Below the pieces are notes generated by a model that saw only the letters and a list, made by a program, of their open reading frames with translations, was not told the DNA's origin and did no database searches. Source: Nodularia sp. NIES-3585 (GTDB lineage Bacteria > Cyanobacteriota > Cyanobacteriia > Cyanobacteriales > Nostocaceae). Taken from it: a stretch of DNA of 64,000 bases. Below are positions 61,767 to 64,000 of the stretch, piece after piece. The stretch spans positions 92,948 to 156,947 of the forward strand of contig NZ_BDUB01000002.1 in the NCBI RefSeq assembly GCF_002218065.1, in the 5' to 3' direction. The position numbers and the translations under genes are program-made. Within the stretch, counting starts at the first letter, position 1, and every line of letters begins with the position of its first letter.

Positions 61767-62726
61767 ATGCGCCGCCAGACAGTAAAATCATTGGTCTTAA
61801 CCATTCCCCTCCCACTAACTCTACACCCGGCGGCGGTGTATCTATCGGGGCTGGCTGTTGGTTCCAGACCGACAATGGAGGGGGCGCTCAATGCGATCGC
61901 TTCTCTTTTGACTAATGGCGAGTGCGATGCCATGACTCTGGATTGGTCAGCCCTGCGTTACCAGCACACGGCAGCAGTACGAACAGCCTTGATGCGACGA
62001 TACGCTCCGGCTACAGCTAATAAAATGCTCTGTGCTTTGCGACGAGTATTAAAAGAAGCCCATAGACTGGAATTAATGGATGCAAGTGATTTTGCTAAAG
62101 CTGTGGATTTCCCATCAGTGAAAGTGAGAAAAAAACTCAGAGGTAGGGCGCTATCGCCTGCGGAAATTACAGCACTGATGCAAGCGTGTACTGAAGATCC
62201 CAGCGCACAAGGAATGAGAGATGCCGCCCTAATTGCCATACTGCGCGGTGCTGGATTGCGGCGGGCTGAGGCAGTGAACCTGGACTTGAAGGACTTTATT
62301 CCTGATACCAATGGCTTGGAAGTACGCGGCGGCAAGGGTGGGAAAGACCGCACGGTTTATCTGCCTACTGTGGCAACTGCTGTGGTACTAGATTGGCTTG
62401 CGGTTCGAGGTCGCAAACCAGGCCCGTTACTGTGTCCAATTCGTAAAGGGGGAGAGATACAATTGCGACGCATGACCCCACAAGCGGTACTGCTAATTTT
62501 AAGGAAACGGGCTACTCTTGCTGGCGTAGACTCATTCTCTCCCCATGACTTCCGTCGCACATTCTGTTCAGATTTGCTAGATTCGGGAATTGATATTGTC
62601 ACTGTGCAAAAATTAGCTGGACACGCAACACCTGCGACAACTTCCAAGTATGACCGTCGCGGTGAAGAAACTAAACGTAAGGCTGTGGAGAATCTGGATA
62701 TTTCTTATCATCCCCGCCAGAGCTAA
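61767..62726 (+). CDS. Tyrosine recombinase/integrase (XerC/D-like)
   Basis: 319 residues. N-terminal SAM-like core-binding domain (about 25-105), catalytic domain about 125-310 with Arg165 region (GAGLRRAEAV), Lys193 region (GGKGGKDRT), HDFRRTF (His260, Arg263), GHATPATTSKY (His286) and nucleophile Tyr295. All catalytic residues are present. It may resolve plasmid multimers or integrate an element; the tandem repeats just upstream are a possible site. Start ATG at 61767. Confidence 0.93.
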   Translation: MRRQTVKSLVLTIPLPLTLHPAAVYLSGLAVGSRPTMEGALNAIASLLTNGECDAMTLDWSALRYQHTAAVRTALMRRYAPATANKMLCALRRVLKEAHRLELMDASDFAKAVDFPSVKVRKKLRGRALSPAEITALMQACTEDPSAQGMRDAALIAILRGAGLRRAEAVNLDLKDFIPDTNGLEVRGGKGGKDRTVYLPTVATAVVLDWLAVRGRKPGPLLCPIRKGGEIQLRRMTPQAVLLILRKRATLAGVDSFSPHDFRRTFCSDLLDSGIDIVTVQKLAGHATPATTSKYDRRGEETKRKAVENLDISYHPRQS

Positions 62727-63025
62727 AAAGAGCAGAATTTCAAAGGAAGCTCTCCCAATATTTAGACCCTATTGCGGGGACAATTGAGTTGATTTCCCCA
62801 GATGGTATAGACTGATTTCTATACCTGAGCTTCACCAGGTGGTATCGATTGGTTTCTATACTATCGCTGGGAATAATTGACTTGGTGCGGTCTTGTGGTC
62901 AGTCATTTGATATCACCAATGTTGGCAACTAGTAGAGCAGTGCTAGAAGCGATGGCGAAATACCCAGCAAAGTTAATCACCCTCATTTTGAGTATGATAT
63001 TAATTAGTGTTGCGCTTGAATAGTG
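62727..63025. other. Intergenic region of about 300 bp
   Basis: Contains two imperfect copies of GA(C)TGATTTCTATAC (near 62810) and GATTGGTTTCTATAC (near 62848). They could be recombinase or regulator sites. No gene supported. Confidence 0.4.
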
Positions 63026-63310
63026 ATGAGTGACTACCCTAAGCACTGGAAAGAATTAGCTACATCAATCAAGGAAAAAGCTAATTGGTGCTGTTATAAA
63101 TGTGGTCGCGTTTGCTTACGTCCTGGTGAAAAACCTACTGATTTAACTAAGCCCCGTGCCTACAATTTACAGGTTCACCACTGGAACAGAGACCCCTCTG
63201 ATAACAGACCTGAAAACTTGGTTTGTCTGTGTGCTGGATGTCACCTAAGTTACCATCGTGGTGGTAAGAGTAATATTTCTGTGGGTCAGTTGTCACTGTT
63301 TGATATTTAG
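63026..63310 (+). CDS. HNH endonuclease (94 aa)
   Basis: Small HNH nuclease: zinc-type Cys23/Cys26 (CCYKCGRVC), His-His at 51-52 (LQVHHWNRDPSDNRPENL) and CAGCHLSYHRGG. ATG 63026 follows an in-frame GTG directly and is preferred. Stand-alone HNH proteins of this size occur on cyanobacterial plasmids; the target is unknown. Confidence 0.9.
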   Translation: MSDYPKHWKELATSIKEKANWCCYKCGRVCLRPGEKPTDLTKPRAYNLQVHHWNRDPSDNRPENLVCLCAGCHLSYHRGGKSNISVGQLSLFDI

Positions 63311-63486
63311 TTTATCACAAAATTTTCTTAAGGGAAACTTGAGTGATAGAGATTGCCGAGATTCGTAAACCGGGGGCATCTGTTATTAAACTATTCCCTG
63401 AGTTTTCATACTTGCGGAAGACGTAATTTACACCGGGAAAATTGTCATTATGGCAATAGGGTAATGTACAGCGCTCTGGGATAGTT

Positions 63487-63729
63487 ATGGAAGGAACTAA
63501 CGAGTTGAATAAAAGTAGGGATGCCTACATCAAAAACACAAAGGGGAATACATTCATCTCTGGGATGACTGATGAAGATTGGTTTAATTTAGGAAAATCT
63601 GATGCCTGGGCGGGAAAACACAAAGTGCCACCAGAACAAGATGCTCAAGCGGCGAGTATGTATGACCTGGGTTACAGCGAGGGAGAGATTAAACATCCGC
63701 CAACTGAAACTCCAGAGGTAAATCATTAG
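63487..63729 (+). CDS. Hypothetical protein (80 aa)
   Basis: Soluble acidic protein: MTDEDWFNLGKSDAWAGKHK and MYDLGYSEGEIKHPP have a repeated W/Y-x-LG-x-S/G pattern. No family recognised. Weak ribosome-binding site (GGGATAGTT). It ends 12 bases before the 73-bp tandem repeat. Confidence 0.55.
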   Translation: MEGTNELNKSRDAYIKNTKGNTFISGMTDEDWFNLGKSDAWAGKHKVPPEQDAQAASMYDLGYSEGEIKHPPTETPEVNH

Positions 63730-63741
63730 TCAGAAATCGTC

Positions 63742-64000
63742 AATGTGGCATTTCCCTAAACAGTATCATCCATCCAGCCACTTTGAAGTTTTTGTGCTTA
63801 ACATCAGGTCGAGCAATGTGGCATTTCCCTAAACAGTATCATCCATCCAGCCACTTTGAAGTTTTTGTGCTTAACATCAGGTCGAGCAATGTGGCATTTC
63901 CCTAAACAGTATCATCCATCCAGCCACTTTGAAGTTTTTGTGCTTAACATCAGGTCGAGCAATGTGGCATTTCCCTAAACAGTATCATCCATCCAGCCAC
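63742..64000. repeat. 73-bp tandem repeat array running off the window
   Basis: Perfect units start at 63742, 63815, 63888 and 63961 (AATGTGGCATTTCCC...CATCAGGTCGAGC); the last is cut by the window end. Units are identical throughout, which rules out a CRISPR array with variable spacers. Candidate centromere or iteron cluster, or an assembly-sensitive satellite. Confidence 0.95.

Noticed and set aside
63742..64000. CRISPR array
   Set aside because: Whole 73-bp units are identical, so there are no variable spacers, and no cas genes are nearby.

Overview
This window reads as accessory DNA of a filamentous, heterocyst-type cyanobacterium (Nostocales: Nostoc, Calothrix or Tolypothrix type), most likely a large plasmid. 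Direct support is the frequent HIP1 octamer GCGATCGC, GCGTAGC-type short repeats, and families typical of Nostocales: a NucA/NuiA nuclease-inhibitor pair, Ycf46/Ycf35-like proteins, FHA-type two-partner secretion with a CHAT protein, and a Ser/Thr kinase with TPRs. A plasmid is inferred from the absence of rRNA, tRNA and core metabolic genes, from a primase-helicase replication gene, a winged-helix replication-type protein, a tyrosine recombinase, several transposons and tandem repeat arrays.

Layout. 0-2.5 kb: 3' end of nucA facing nuiA, then a small secreted protein and a perfect 44-bp palindrome. 2.5-13.4 kb: a cluster in which three proteins (a polytopic pentapeptide-repeat protein, a STAND-like ATPase with a degenerate P-loop, and a small helical protein) share a Gly/Asn/Gln-rich module of about 25 residues that resembles bacterial amyloid-signalling/RHIM-like motifs. 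An ISAs1 copy, an IS1634 remnant, a VanY-type peptidase and a membrane-anchored cadherin-like/SH3 protein lie among them. 13.7-21.5 kb: a thermonuclease remnant, a diadenylate-cyclase-like protein, a pseudogene with two stops, and a four-gene type II CBASS operon (CD-NTase, Cap2, Cap3, Cap5 HNH-SAVED). A 10-bp duplication has displaced the ATG of cap3.

21.8-31 kb: one long leftward gene string with a PAPS-reductase-like gene split by a fresh IS, a WGR protein, a Ycf46-like AAA+ ATPase, DUF2997, two DUF1257 (Ycf35-like) proteins and several unknowns. It faces an XRE regulator across an array of AACCATTAGCTAATGGTT-type palindromes. 31.5-42.7 kb: rightward plasmid/phage-type genes including an MT-A70 methyltransferase, a DUF5131 protein, a winged-helix replication-type protein, a C5-cytosine methyltransferase and a 2OG-Fe(II) oxygenase whose 3' end meets an IS605-type element with divergent tnpA/tnpB.

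44.6-57 kb: a lipoprotein, the two-partner secretion genes (TpsA, TpsB) overlapping a TPR-CHAT protein, then convergently a secreted protein and a membrane Ser/Thr kinase, and divergently an NB-ARC protein followed by a 40-codon ORF. 57.3-64 kb: iteron-like repeats, a primase/DUF3987 replication protein, a plasmid protein carrying internal palindromes, a 46-bp tandem repeat, a tyrosine recombinase, an HNH nuclease, and a 73-bp tandem repeat that runs off the end.

The strongest candidate for something undescribed is the 2.5-13.4 kb cluster sharing the NINTGGGNYNE module, including an internal translation start that makes the C-terminal part of the pentapeptide protein look like a second, nested protein. 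The CBASS operon is a known system but carries an unusual lesion.
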